Shown piece after piece: positions 26,355 to 34,946 of a DNA stretch of 64,000 bases. The stretch's first letter is position 1; every line of letters starts with the position of its first letter. A program made the translations under genes and the position numbers. The notes under the pieces were generated by a model. That model worked only from the letters and a program-made list of their open reading frames with translations. It was not told the DNA's origin and did not search any database. The DNA is from Mesorhizobium wenxiniae (lineage in GTDB: Bacteria; Pseudomonadota; Alphaproteobacteria; Rhizobiales; Rhizobiaceae), in assembly GCF_002284535.1 (NCBI RefSeq), contig NZ_NPKH01000020.1, positions 496,001 to 560,000 of the forward strand. The letters are read 5' to 3'.

Positions 26355-27304
26355 GCCGCTATCGGCCGGCTACCCAGCCGACACTCTATTTTATCGGTGT
26401 CACGACGACGAGCAGTTCGATCATGCGGGTTTTCCCTGCATGGGCGCGCCACCTCGGGCTGAAGGATGCGGTTCTCAAGGGCATCGACTTTCCGCTTCAT
26501 GCCGATCCGGAGGCCTACCGTGAGGTTGTCTCCTTCATAAACTCCGACCCGCTGTCGCTTGGCGCGCTCGTCACCACGCACAAGATCGATCTCTTCAACG
26601 CAGCGCGCGACCTGTTCGACGTGATCGATCCGCACGCTCGCCTGATGCACGAGACCAGCTGCCTGTCGAAGCGGGGCGGCAAACTCATCTGCCATGCCAA
26701 GGATCCGATCTCTTCGGGCCTTGCGATAGATGGTTTCGTCCCGGTGGGATACTTCGCAGACACCGGCGCGGAAGTCCTGTCGATGGGCGCCGGCGGATCG
26801 ACGATTGCGATCACCTGGCACCTGATGCGAAAGGAACGTGGCGCCGACGTACCTCCGCGCATCGTTGTCACCAACCGTTCGCAGCCGCGCCTCGACGAAA
26901 TCGAGCGTATCCACGGAGAGATGATGTCGACGGTCGAGATCGAGTATGTCCTGGCAGACAGACCCGAGATCAATGATGAGACGTTGGCGGCGCTGAAACC
27001 AGGCTCGCTGGTGATCAACGCGACAGGACTTGGCAAGGACGCCGCTGGCTCGCCGATCACTGATGACGGCGTGTTCCCCCAGCGCGGCATTGCCTGGGAT
27101 CTCAACTATCGCGGTGACCTGATCTTCCTTGACCAGGCAAGGCGGCAGCAGGCCCGACAGCAGTTGCAGATCGAGGACGGTTGGACATATTTCCTGCATG
27201 GTTGGACGCAGGTGATCGCAGAGGTCTTCGACATCGCGATCCCGGTGTCGGGGCCGGATTTCGAAAAGATTTCGCGCATCGCCATCGAAGCGGCGAAAGG
27301 CTAA
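26351..27304 (+). CDS. Shikimate dehydrogenase-like NAD(P)-dependent oxidoreductase
   Basis: A 317-residue protein of the AroE/YdiB superfamily. The N-terminal substrate domain has YFIGVTTTSSSIMRVFP near residue 14 and ALVTTHKIDLFN near 75 with the conserved lysine. The C-terminal Rossmann domain has MGAGGSTIAI near residue 143, and NATGLGKDAAGSPI near 230. Residues around the TTTSSSIM loop differ from true AroE (which has S-x-S near the start), so the substrate is probably not shikimate; such divergent paralogues act on other polyhydroxy acids or sugars. GGGAG precedes the ATG. It is between a sugar isomerase and a sugar kinase, which suggests a carbohydrate step. Confidence 0.72.
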   Translation: MSRYRPATQPTLYFIGVTTTSSSIMRVFPAWARHLGLKDAVLKGIDFPLHADPEAYREVVSFINSDPLSLGALVTTHKIDLFNAARDLFDVIDPHARLMHETSCLSKRGGKLICHAKDPISSGLAIDGFVPVGYFADTGAEVLSMGAGGSTIAITWHLMRKERGADVPPRIVVTNRSQPRLDEIERIHGEMMSTVEIEYVLADRPEINDETLAALKPGSLVINATGLGKDAAGSPITDDGVFPQRGIAWDLNYRGDLIFLDQARRQQARQQLQIEDGWTYFLHGWTQVIAEVFDIAIPVSGPDFEKISRIAIEAAKG

Positions 27305-27308
27305 TGCC

Positions 27309-27344
27309 ATGGAACGCATTCTCGTCACGCCGCGCTTGCTCTGA
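27309..27344 (+). pseudogene. Possible 11-codon remnant of a hydroxyacid dehydrogenase gene
   Basis: Four bases after the dehydrogenase stop, an ATG opens MERILVTPRLL and then stops with TGA. This resembles the first beta strand of D-3-phosphoglycerate-dehydrogenase-like enzymes (R-I-L-V-T-P-R-S-L). It may be all that is left of a gene lost from the operon, or a chance match; the evidence is only 11 residues. Confidence 0.25.
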
Positions 27345-27363
27345 CCGAAAGACAGAGGATCAC

Positions 27364-27396
27364 ATGCTTGCCCATCTCAGGAATCTGCCGAAATGA
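27364..27396 (+). other. 10-codon leader ORF overlapping the kinase start
   Basis: ATG at 27364 opens MLAHLRNLPK and ends at TGA 27394-27396, overlapping the kinase ATG (27393) as ATGA. It could couple translation of the kinase or be the tail of the deleted gene suggested at 27309. No ribosome site with a better claim precedes the kinase ATG. Confidence 0.25.
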
Positions 27397-28916
27397 GCGG
27401 CGAGCTTTTCCTCGCCATCGACGTCGGCACCGGCAGCGTCCGCGCCGCTCTGATCGATGTCACCGGCAATATCCTCGAACTTGCGTCGCGAGAGCACGAC
27501 CAGATCGTGCCGGAGTTCGGCCGGGCCGAACAGCGGCCGGTCGATTGGTGGGAGGGTGCGCGAGCGAGCGTCAAGACGGTGCTGGACCGCCTCGATGGCG
27601 CCCGCGAACGCATCTCCGCCATCTGCGTCTGCGGGCAGATGCACGGGCTGGTCCTGCTCGATGCGCACGGAGCGCTGACGCGCGAGACGGCGCCGCTCTG
27701 GAACGACAAGCGCACCATCGATCTCGTACGTCGTTTCGAGGAAGCGAATGAGCCGGACAGCTACCTGCCCGAAAGCGGCAACACGCCGACCCCCGCATGG
27801 CCGGGTTTCAAACTGCAATGGGTCCGAGACAACGATCCCGCCGCATACGCCCGCAGCGCAGTCGCCATCATGCCGAAGGATTACATCAACTACCGGCTGA
27901 CCGGCGAGATTGCCATGGATACTGGCGATGGGTCCTGCAGCTTCCTGATGAACCCAGAGCGGCTCGACTGGTCGCCGGTGATGATCGAGCGCATGGGTCT
28001 GGATGCCGCCAAGTTGCCGCCAATTCGCAACCCGCTGGATGTCGTCGGCCACGTCACCGAACAGGCGGCGCGTGACACCGGCCTGCGGTCAGGCACCCCC
28101 GTGCTGGTCGGCGGCGCCGACTATCCGGTTGCACTGCTCGGCTCAGGCGCTTGTCGGCCGGGAATGGGTTCCGACAGCACCGGCACGGGCGCGATCATCA
28201 CGGCGATCGCAGAGAAGCCGCTGCTTGACCCGGAAATCTCGAACGTTGCGACGATCGAAGGCAACTGGGCGCAATTCGTGCTGCTGGAGACCGGTGGCGA
28301 CGGCATGCGCTGGGCACGCCGCGCCTTCCACAGCAACGCGCTGTCCTATGACGAGATCGTCGCCTGCGCCGCCGAGGCACCCGCCGGTTGCGACGCATTG
28401 CTCTTCATGCCCTTTCTCACCGGCGAGCGCCTGGGGCGCCATCGCAACGCCCGCGCACAGTTCTTCGGATTGGGCGCCGGGCATGGCATGGAACATCTGC
28501 ACCGCTCGATCCTGGAAGGCATCGCCTTTGCCATGACGCGTCACATCCGCATCATGGAACGCGCGTCAAACAAGCCGCTGGAGCGCGTTATCGCCGCGGG
28601 TGGCGGGGCGCGCACCGAACTCTGGCTGAAGATCAAGGCAAGTGCCTTCAACATTCCGATCCTGGTTCCGCGGGAGCCCGAATGCGGCATTGTCGGCTGT
28701 GCCGCGATGGCCGCGAAGGCGACCGGCCGCTTCTCACGGGTCGAACAGGCGGCCGAGAGCTTCGTGAGCTACGGCGCCGAAATCCTGCCGGACCCCAGAT
28801 GGGCCGAGACCTACAGGCGCACCCAACCCGTTTTCGACAAGCTCTACTATCACAGTCAGGCGCTCTACGACGACATCGACGCACTGGCGGCCGCCACGCG
28901 GCCGACGCAGCCGTGA
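27393..28916 (+). CDS. FGGY-family carbohydrate kinase (XylB-like)
   Basis: A 507-residue sugar kinase with the FGGY two-lobe layout. The N-terminal phosphate loop AIDVGTGSVRAALID is at about 8-22, GQMHGLVLL near 82 resembles the xylulokinase substrate loop, WNDKRT near 108, and the C-terminal signature region GMEHLHRSILEGIAFAM (about 365) and AAGGGARTELWLKIKA (about 398) supports ATP and sugar binding. Xylulokinase is the closest family I recognise, but FGGY specificity is not readable. In this operon it would phosphorylate the imported sugar or an oxidised product of the shikimate-dehydrogenase-like enzyme before the isomerase and aldolase steps. Confidence 0.83.
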   Translation: MSGELFLAIDVGTGSVRAALIDVTGNILELASREHDQIVPEFGRAEQRPVDWWEGARASVKTVLDRLDGARERISAICVCGQMHGLVLLDAHGALTRETAPLWNDKRTIDLVRRFEEANEPDSYLPESGNTPTPAWPGFKLQWVRDNDPAAYARSAVAIMPKDYINYRLTGEIAMDTGDGSCSFLMNPERLDWSPVMIERMGLDAAKLPPIRNPLDVVGHVTEQAARDTGLRSGTPVLVGGADYPVALLGSGACRPGMGSDSTGTGAIITAIAEKPLLDPEISNVATIEGNWAQFVLLETGGDGMRWARRAFHSNALSYDEIVACAAEAPAGCDALLFMPFLTGERLGRHRNARAQFFGLGAGHGMEHLHRSILEGIAFAMTRHIRIMERASNKPLERVIAAGGGARTELWLKIKASAFNIPILVPREPECGIVGCAAMAAKATGRFSRVEQAAESFVSYGAEILPDPRWAETYRRTQPVFDKLYYHSQALYDDIDALAAATRPTQP

Positions 28917-29003
28917 CGCATCTCAGGCCTGTGGGGCCGTGCCTGCAGCGACAGACCTGGCAATCACGACGCATCCCGTCTGGGATGCATCGGGCCGATT
29001 GAC

Positions 29004-29597
29004 TCAGTTGTGGCGGATTTCCGTTCCCAGCACTTTCAGGCACTCGCGGATGAACGCGGCTAGTGCGGTCCAGCCCTTTGCCGAGACCATCGTTCCGTCG
29101 ACATAGGCCTCAGTCGGGGACAGGTCGATATAGGTTCCGCCGGCCAGCGTCACTTCCGGCTCGCAGGCGGCCAGCGCACCGACTTTCTTGCCACGCACGA
29201 CGCCGTCGACCGCAATCAGGATCTGGACGCCATGGCAGATGGTAAAGATCGGCTTCTTGTTTTCGTGGAAATGGCGGACCATCGCCTGCACGCGCTTGTC
29301 GGTGCGGATGTACTCGGGGCCACGACCGCCCGCGCAATAGACGGCATGATACTGATCGAGCTGTCTTTCCGCCTCCGAAAAGGTCTTGTTCAGCAAGGCA
29401 TAGTGGCCGGGCTTTTCGGTGTAGGTCTGGTCACCTTCGAAATCGTGAAGCGACGTCTTGATCAGGTCTCCAGCGTTCTTATCGGGACAGACAACGTGGA
29501 CGATGTGGCCGACGGCCTCCATCGCCTGCTGATAGACGAAGATCTCGTATTCTTCGGTAAACTCACCGGTCAACATCAGTATTTTCTTGCCAGGCAT
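29004..29597 (-). CDS. DJ-1/PfpI family protein
   Basis: A 197-residue single-domain class I glutamine amidotransferase-like protein. The nucleophile elbow is FTICHGVQIL with Cys121 followed by His122, and Glu15/16 near the N-terminus could be the acidic partner usual in DJ-1/PfpI. Members act as glyoxalase III-type hydratases, deglycases or chaperones that deal with reactive carbonyls. Here it faces the kinase gene convergently and could detoxify aldehydes made by the locus; that is inference. AGGAACCG lies upstream of the ATG at 29597. It is downstream of the GntR gene on the same strand (64-base gap), so the two may be co-transcribed. Confidence 0.8.
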   Translation of the reverse strand: MPGKKILMLTGEFTEEYEIFVYQQAMEAVGHIVHVVCPDKNAGDLIKTSLHDFEGDQTYTEKPGHYALLNKTFSEAERQLDQYHAVYCAGGRGPEYIRTDKRVQAMVRHFHENKKPIFTICHGVQILIAVDGVVRGKKVGALAACEPEVTLAGGTYIDLSPTEAYVDGTMVSAKGWTALAAFIRECLKVLGTEIRHN

Positions 29598-29660
29598 GGG
29601 TCGGTTCCTCGTTTTGTGAATGGAAGTCGGGCGGGCATTGACTCGCCGGCGGCGCGAATC

Positions 29661-30362
29661 TCAATCGAACGCCGGCAACAAACGATCACGAGAATGCTCG
29701 ATATGACGGCGCATCGCCTGTTCCGCCGCAGCGGGGTCGGAGGCGGCGAAGGCGGCCAGAATGGCCTGATGCTCGTCGAGCGCTTCCTCGGTGACGCGCG
29801 AATGGAACATCAGGCGGAAGATGTGGAAGTGGGTATGCTGGAAGGCGAGCGTCTCGCGCACCAGTTCATTGTTGGCAAATTCCATGATCCGGTCGTGGAA
29901 GATGGCATCCTGCCGCGCAAAATTGGAGTAACGTAGGCGTTCATCCTTGCCTTCGCGGCGCGCCATGCCGCCTGCGGACTCCTCAAGCACCGCAAGTTTC
30001 GTCTCATCCATCAATGCGGCTGCTTTGGCCGCCGCATGCGGCTCGAGCAGCAGGCGAAGCTCATAGAGTTCGTCAAATCGGCGCCTGGTTATCTGTGGCG
30101 CGGCGCGGTAGCCGATCAAATGTGTCTTCAGCACAAGACCTTCGCCTTCGAGGCGGCCAAGCGCTTCACGGATTGGCGTGTGGGAGACGTCGAGTTCCTT
30201 GACCAGACTGTCGACGGTGATCCGTGAGCCAGGCGCGATCTTCAGCGACATGAGTTGCGCGAAGATCGCTTCATAGACGTCCTCAACAAGGCTGGTGGAT
30301 CGCTGGATGCGCCCGCCGGCGGGGTCGACTTCTCGGGTAGTGCTTGCGTTCGTGACCTGCAT
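29661..30362 (-). CDS. GntR-family regulator, FadR/FCD subfamily
   Basis: A 233-residue regulator. The winged helix-turn-helix (about 25-90) contains LKIAPGSRITVDSLVKEL and SHTPIREALGRLEGEGLV, the GntR recognition helix. The FCD effector domain (about 100-230) has the helical pattern with LRLLLEPHAA, ARQDAIFHDRIM (Asp and His for metal), EHQAIL and MRRHIEHSRD, so the His/Asp metal triad seems intact. These proteins usually bind small organic acids or sugar acids. It is divergent from the alcohol/aldehyde dehydrogenase operon, with an inverted repeat at 30419-30444 between them, and is the likely local repressor. Confidence 0.88.
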   Translation of the reverse strand: MQVTNASTTREVDPAGGRIQRSTSLVEDVYEAIFAQLMSLKIAPGSRITVDSLVKELDVSHTPIREALGRLEGEGLVLKTHLIGYRAAPQITRRRFDELYELRLLLEPHAAAKAAALMDETKLAVLEESAGGMARREGKDERLRYSNFARQDAIFHDRIMEFANNELVRETLAFQHTHFHIFRLMFHSRVTEEALDEHQAILAAFAASDPAAAEQAMRRHIEHSRDRLLPAFD

Positions 30363-30418
30363 CTTTGCCTCTTGACAGGACCACTGGCTAACACGATGCT
30401 CTGCTCAATACAATCCTA

Positions 30419-30444
30419 TATCCTATACGATTTAATAGAGGATA
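30419..30444. promoter_or_regulatory. Inverted repeat, candidate GntR operator
   Basis: TATCCTATA at 30419-30427 faces TAGAGGATA at 30436-30444, matching at 8 of 9 positions around an 8-base centre. It lies in the AT-rich part of the divergent region between gntR (start 30362) and the iron alcohol dehydrogenase (start 30504), about 60 bases from each. A TTGACA at 30372-30377 could be a -35 element, but the matching -10 is weak. Confidence 0.45.
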
Positions 30445-30503
30445 TTTTTGGGCCGAGTTCGGCGAGCTTTCGCCTTTCCACCATCATCAAGGAACGCAAG
30501 AAC

Positions 30504-31730
30504 ATGAGCCTTTTCGCTGCCATAAGGCTGCCGCGTGAAATCCTCTTCGGAAAGGGTCAGCGCCATGTCATTCCAACCGTTGCGGCCAGGCTCGGCCGTC
30601 GCGCTCTGGTCTGCACGGACGAGCGCTTTGCCGCAACTGTCGTCTTCTCCGAGATCATCGCGGCGCTCGAGGGCGCATCGATCGCTGTGCTGGTGCACGA
30701 TCGTGTGCAGCCCGATGTGCCGCGCGACACGGTTGCCGTCTGCGTCGAGGAGGCGCGGGATTTTGCGCCCGACATGGTGATCGGCATCGGCGGCGGCAGC
30801 TGTCTCGACATGGCCAAATGCGCCGCGTTGCTCATCAGTCACGGCGGCCTGCTCCAGGACTACTACGGCGAGTTCAAGGTGCCCGGCCCGACGCTGCCGC
30901 TGATCGCGGTGCCGACGACAGCCGGCACAGGCTCGGAAGTGACCCCTGTCGCGGTGATCTCCGATCCGGATCGCACTATGAAAGTAGGCATCTCCAGCCC
31001 GCATCTGATCGCGGCAGCCGCCATCTGCGACCCGGAACTGACGATGACATGTCCCCCGGGGCTGACGGCGATCGCCGGCGCAGACGCGCTGACCCATGCG
31101 GTCGAGGCTTTTACCGCCGCCAGGCGCGGCACTGACCCCAGCCTGCCGCAACAGCATGTCTTCATCGGCAAGAGCGCGCTGACCGATCATTTTGCGCTGC
31201 TCGCGATCAAGCTGCTTGGCCGCAGTCTCGAGAAGGCATACCGCGATCCGGCCGACGAGGACGCTCGCGCCGATGTGATGATGGGGGCGCTTGCAGCCGG
31301 CTGCGCGTTCGGCACTGCCGGAACGGCGGCGGCGCACGCGGTGCAGTATCCGGTCGGAGCCCTTACCCACACCGCGCACGGGCTGGGTGTCGCCACCATG
31401 TTGCCGTACGTCATGAAGTACAACCTTGTCGCCGCGGCCGCCGAGATGACCGAGATCGGCCTTGCCCTTGGTCTCGACGGGAGGGAACGGAGTACCGCTG
31501 AGATGGCCGACGCGGCGATCGACGAGATCGGCCGGCTGTTTGGAGCGATCGGGATCACGCCTACGCTGGCCAGGCTCGGGCTCCCCTCCGACAAGCTCGA
31601 TTGGACGGCCGAACAGGCGCTCGGCATCGACCGTCTCATCAAGAACAATCCGCGTCCATTCGATCCGGCGGCCATGCGGGGCCTGATCCAGGCCGCCTAT
31701 GATGGCGACCTCGCCGCCTCTGTCATGTGA
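30504..31730 (+). CDS. Iron-containing alcohol dehydrogenase
   Basis: A 408-residue group III dehydrogenase. The dinucleotide loop GIGGGSCLDMAK is at 94-105 and VPTTAGTGSEVTP at 137-148. Metal ligands expected for the family are visible: Asp194 and His198 in ADALTHAVEAF, His278 in AAHAVQYPVG and the last His in HTAHGLG near 292. Length is typical. AAGGA at 30489-30493 supports the ATG at 30504; the frame further upstream crosses the promoter. It would oxidise an alcohol, or reduce an aldehyde, with NAD(P), the product passing to the aldehyde dehydrogenase 18 bases downstream. Confidence 0.87.
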   Translation: MSLFAAIRLPREILFGKGQRHVIPTVAARLGRRALVCTDERFAATVVFSEIIAALEGASIAVLVHDRVQPDVPRDTVAVCVEEARDFAPDMVIGIGGGSCLDMAKCAALLISHGGLLQDYYGEFKVPGPTLPLIAVPTTAGTGSEVTPVAVISDPDRTMKVGISSPHLIAAAAICDPELTMTCPPGLTAIAGADALTHAVEAFTAARRGTDPSLPQQHVFIGKSALTDHFALLAIKLLGRSLEKAYRDPADEDARADVMMGALAAGCAFGTAGTAAAHAVQYPVGALTHTAHGLGVATMLPYVMKYNLVAAAAEMTEIGLALGLDGRERSTAEMADAAIDEIGRLFGAIGITPTLARLGLPSDKLDWTAEQALGIDRLIKNNPRPFDPAAMRGLIQAAYDGDLAASVM

Positions 31731-31748
31731 GCAATCGAGGAGCAGGCC

Positions 31749-33235
31749 ATGAACATATCGCATCAGGTGCTGGAGGACGAGGAGGACACTGCCGGCTTCC
31801 ATAGGTTCTCCCACGGCTTGTATATCGGCGGCCAATGGCGGCAATCCACCGACGGCAGGGAAATCCAGATCGTCGACCCTTCAACTGAAGCGGTGATCGC
31901 TGCGGTTCCCGATGCGACGATCGAAGATGCCGCGGCCGCCGTCGAGGCTGCGGCCAGGGCCGCCGATGGCTGGCGCACGACGGCGCCGCGCAAGCGTTCC
32001 GAAATCCTCAGAAATTGCTTCGAGCTGATGACGAAGCGTTCCGAGACGCTGGCCACACTGATCTCGCTGGAAAACGGCAAGGCACTACGGGACGCGCGTG
32101 GCGAGATCGCCTATGCCGCGGAATTCTTTCGCTGGAATGCCGAGGAAGCCGTTCGCATCACCGGCGAATTCGGCATGGCGCCTTCCGGCACCAACCGCAT
32201 CGTCGTCGACTACGAGCCGATCGGCATCTGCGTCCTTGTCACACCCTGGAATTTTCCTGCCGCCATGGCGACGCGCAAGATCGCGCCCGCCCTGGCTGCC
32301 GGGTGCACGTGATTTTGAAGCCGGCCAGCGAGACCCCGCTCACCGCCTACGCGCTTGCCGCCCTATATGAAGAAGCGGGTGTCCCGCCGGGGGTTGTCAA
32401 CGTTCTGACAACCTCCAAGCCCGGTCCGGTGACGGCCGCGATGCTGGCCGATCCGCGGGTGCGCAAACTCTCCTTTACCGGCTCGACTGGTGTCGGGCGC
32501 GTTCTGCTGGCCGAGGCCGCAAAGCACGTGGTTTCGTGTTCGATGGAACTTGGCGGCAACGCGCCATTCCTCGTGTTCGACGACGCGGACCTCGACGCGG
32601 CGGTCGATGGCGCGATGGTGGCGAAGATGCGCAACGCCGGGGAGGCCTGCACGGCCGCAAACCGCATCTATGTCCAGTCCGGCGTTTACGATGTGTTTTG
32701 CAAAAACCTCGCCAGGCGGATGTCGGCACTCAAGATCGGCGCCGGCCCGGACGCGGCCACGGAGTGCGGGCCGATGATCACCAGGAAGGCCGTCGACAAG
32801 ATCGACCGCCTGGTCAACGATGCTGTCGCCCGTGGCGCGCGGGTGCTGTGCGGAGGCAAGGCAGGCTCGGGAACAGGATACTACTATCCGCCGACCGTGC
32901 TCTGCGACGTCCCGGCCGAGGCGGAGATCGCGCACGAGGAGATTTTTGGGCCGGTGGCGCCGATGTCGAGGTTCGAAACGGAAGCCGAAATCATCGCCCG
33001 CGCCAACGACACCGAATACGGTCTTGCCGCCTACATCTACACGCGCGATCTTCAACGTGGAATGCGGGTGGCGTCCAGGATCGAAGCTGGGATGATCGCT
33101 CTCAACCGCGGACTGATGTCCGATCCGGCAGCACCGTTCGGTGGGGTCAAACAGAGCGGCCTCGGCCGCGAGGGCGGCCAGCATCACGGCATTGCCGAGT
33201 TCATGGAGGCGAAATACCTCGCCATCAGCGCCTGA
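31749..33235 (+). pseudogene. Aldehyde dehydrogenase (succinate-semialdehyde type), frameshifted
   Basis: An ALDH of about 495 residues split by a one-base shift near 32309. The first frame runs 187 residues from ATG 31749 to a TGA after PALAAGCT. The second frame resumes exactly where the family continues (VILKPASETPLTA) and runs to 33235. Restoring one G (ACGTG to ACGGTG) joins them. The NAD(P) and active sites are otherwise intact: TPWNFP, FTGSTGVGR, Glu in SMELGGNAPF and catalytic Cys in NAGEACTAANR. If the shift is real the enzyme is dead; a homopolymer error is equally possible. It follows the alcohol dehydrogenase and precedes the hydrolase by 11 bases. Confidence 0.8.
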
Positions 33236-33246
33236 GCGGAGGAAGA

Positions 33247-34071
33247 GTGCAAAACGATCCGTTCCGCATCCGCGACCATGTCGCCGATTTCGATCAAATC
33301 GTCCAGGACATCGTTCACCGCAGCGAGGCCGTCCGCGCCACTATTCCGATGACTGCGGACGTTGCCTATGGACCGGATCAGACCGAAACCATCGACCTTT
33401 TCTTTCCCCCGGGCAAACGAAGCGGCCTGCCGGTGCACATGTTTATCCATGGCGGCTACTGGAGGATGTTCTCCAAGCGCGACTACTCATACGTCGCGGC
33501 GACGATTACCCAGGCCGGTGCGATTGCCGTCATCGTAGACTATGCGCTGATGCCCAAGGTCAGGATGGCGACGATCGTCGACCAGGTGCGCCGCGCCAAG
33601 CAGTGGGTTCTGGCCCATATCGCCGACCACGGCGGAAACCCGGCAGAGCTGACTGTCAGCGGCCATTCGGCTGGAGCACATCTTTCTACGTTTCTGTTCA
33701 ACAGCGAGAATACCCCATCGAATGTGCGGGCAGTCCTTCTGCTCGGCGGGCTCTACGATTTGAAACCACTCCAGAACTCCTTTCTCGCCAACGAGATTGG
33801 AATCACCGATGAGGAAGTCGCCATGTTTACACCTCTTGCCAATCGGCATGATCCTCAGACCAGGGCGACGGTTCTGGTCGGAGCCAATGAGACGCCGCCT
33901 TTCCATCAGCAAGCAGATCGATTCAAAGAGAACCTGCTGCAGCAGGGTTCGCCGGCAACGTCGCTTGTTCTCACGAACCGCAACCACATGGACAGTGTCA
34001 GAGATCTCGGCGTGCCTGAGAGCCAGGCGGGTGATTGCCTGACGAAACTGATTGCCAACGACCGCCGCTAA
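33247..34071 (+). CDS. Alpha/beta hydrolase (esterase/arylformamidase-like)
   Basis: A 274-residue hydrolase beginning at GTG 33247 behind GGAGGAAGA. The oxyanion motif is FIHGGYWR near residue 64 and the nucleophile elbow is SGHSAGAHL near residue 139, with a candidate His in NRNHMDSV near 250. The HGGYW/GHSAGAH pair is typical of kynurenine formamidase-like and BD-FAE-like esterases, which hydrolyse N-formyl amides or esters. It is third in the operon with the alcohol and aldehyde dehydrogenases and is convergent with fhcC. An ester- or formyl-cleaving role in the same pathway is plausible but unproven. Confidence 0.75.
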   Translation: MQNDPFRIRDHVADFDQIVQDIVHRSEAVRATIPMTADVAYGPDQTETIDLFFPPGKRSGLPVHMFIHGGYWRMFSKRDYSYVAATITQAGAIAVIVDYALMPKVRMATIVDQVRRAKQWVLAHIADHGGNPAELTVSGHSAGAHLSTFLFNSENTPSNVRAVLLLGGLYDLKPLQNSFLANEIGITDEEVAMFTPLANRHDPQTRATVLVGANETPPFHQQADRFKENLLQQGSPATSLVLTNRNHMDSVRDLGVPESQAGDCLTKLIANDRR

Positions 34072-34136
34072 CCCTCCCAGCAGACATGCCGGCCATCACC
34101 ACGGCGGCTTAACCGCAATGCCGTCTGCTGAACGCC

Positions 34137-34946
34137 TCAACGAGGGAAAAGAACCTCACCCATTCCAAGCACCGCGTTGTCACCGCCATATTTCTGCGGC
34201 GCCTTGCCCAGAAGCGGCCGTTTCAAAATACCCTCGGCGATCAGATGGCGATCGACGATGGCGGCGAAAACACTCTCTGGCGCGCCGCATTCGACGAAGC
34301 TCGGCGACAGGCTTTCCGGCGCGCGATCGAGAAGGATCGAACCCCGACGCATCAGATAGCCGGGCATCTCGCCGGTGCCGCCGGCCACCACCAGCGTGCC
34401 GGCGATCATGCGGCTGCCGGCATGGTCGCCTGAGCCTTTCAGCACCGCGATCAGGCCGCGCCGCATGCGGTCGGCGGAAAAAGCGCCGGCTCTGCCCCTG
34501 ACGATCAGCACGCCGCCATTCATGCCGGCCAGTTCCCCGGCGAGCGGCGCCCCAAGGTGATCACCGGCGTTGCCTGTCATTTCAAGCCTGCCGCCGCGCA
34601 TGCCGGAGCCGGCATGCGGACCGGCATTGCCTTCGACCGTGAGTTTGCCGCCGCGCATGGCACGCCCGGCCTGGGCGCCGGCATTACCGACGACGCGAAC
34701 CGAACCGCCCCGCATGCCTTCCGCCACGCGGTCGAGGCGCGTGCTTCCACCTTCGAACACGATGTCCAGCGGATCGTTGCCGGCGACCCGAAAGATATCG
34801 CCGACCTTCGATCCATGCTTCGACATGCCGATCTGGACTTTTTCGATATCGCGCCTTTCCATCCCGGCAAGCCGCTCCGGCGTCAGCGGCGACAGGTCAA
34901 GGCGCTCTGGCGGCTCGGCGACAAGGGTGAAGGTCAGCGCCTTCAT
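34137..34946 (-). CDS. fhcC: Formyltransferase/hydrolase complex subunit C (FwdC-like)
   Basis: A 269-residue protein of the FwdC/FmdC/GltB C-terminal fold: repeated G-x-x-G-x-x-x-G turns such as GNAGAQAGRAMRGG, GNAGPHAGSGMRGG and GNAGDHLGAPLAG (about 88-135) that build a right-handed beta helix. In bacteria it is a structural subunit of the Fhc complex, which converts formyl-H4MPT to formate via formyl-methanofuran. The ATG overlaps the fhcD stop by four bases. It is last in the operon fhcB-fhcA-fhcD-fhcC. Confidence 0.93.
   Translation of the reverse strand: MKALTFTLVAEPPERLDLSPLTPERLAGMERRDIEKVQIGMSKHGSKVGDIFRVAGNDPLDIVFEGGSTRLDRVAEGMRGGSVRVVGNAGAQAGRAMRGGKLTVEGNAGPHAGSGMRGGRLEMTGNAGDHLGAPLAGELAGMNGGVLIVRGRAGAFSADRMRRGLIAVLKGSGDHAGSRMIAGTLVVAGGTGEMPGYLMRRGSILLDRAPESLSPSFVECGAPESVFAAIVDRHLIAEGILKRPLLGKAPQKYGGDNAVLGMGEVLFPR

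Noticed and set aside
30432..31844. A 470-codon minus-strand ORF
   Set aside because: Antisense to the iron alcohol dehydrogenase, whose metal and nucleotide motifs are complete on the plus strand.
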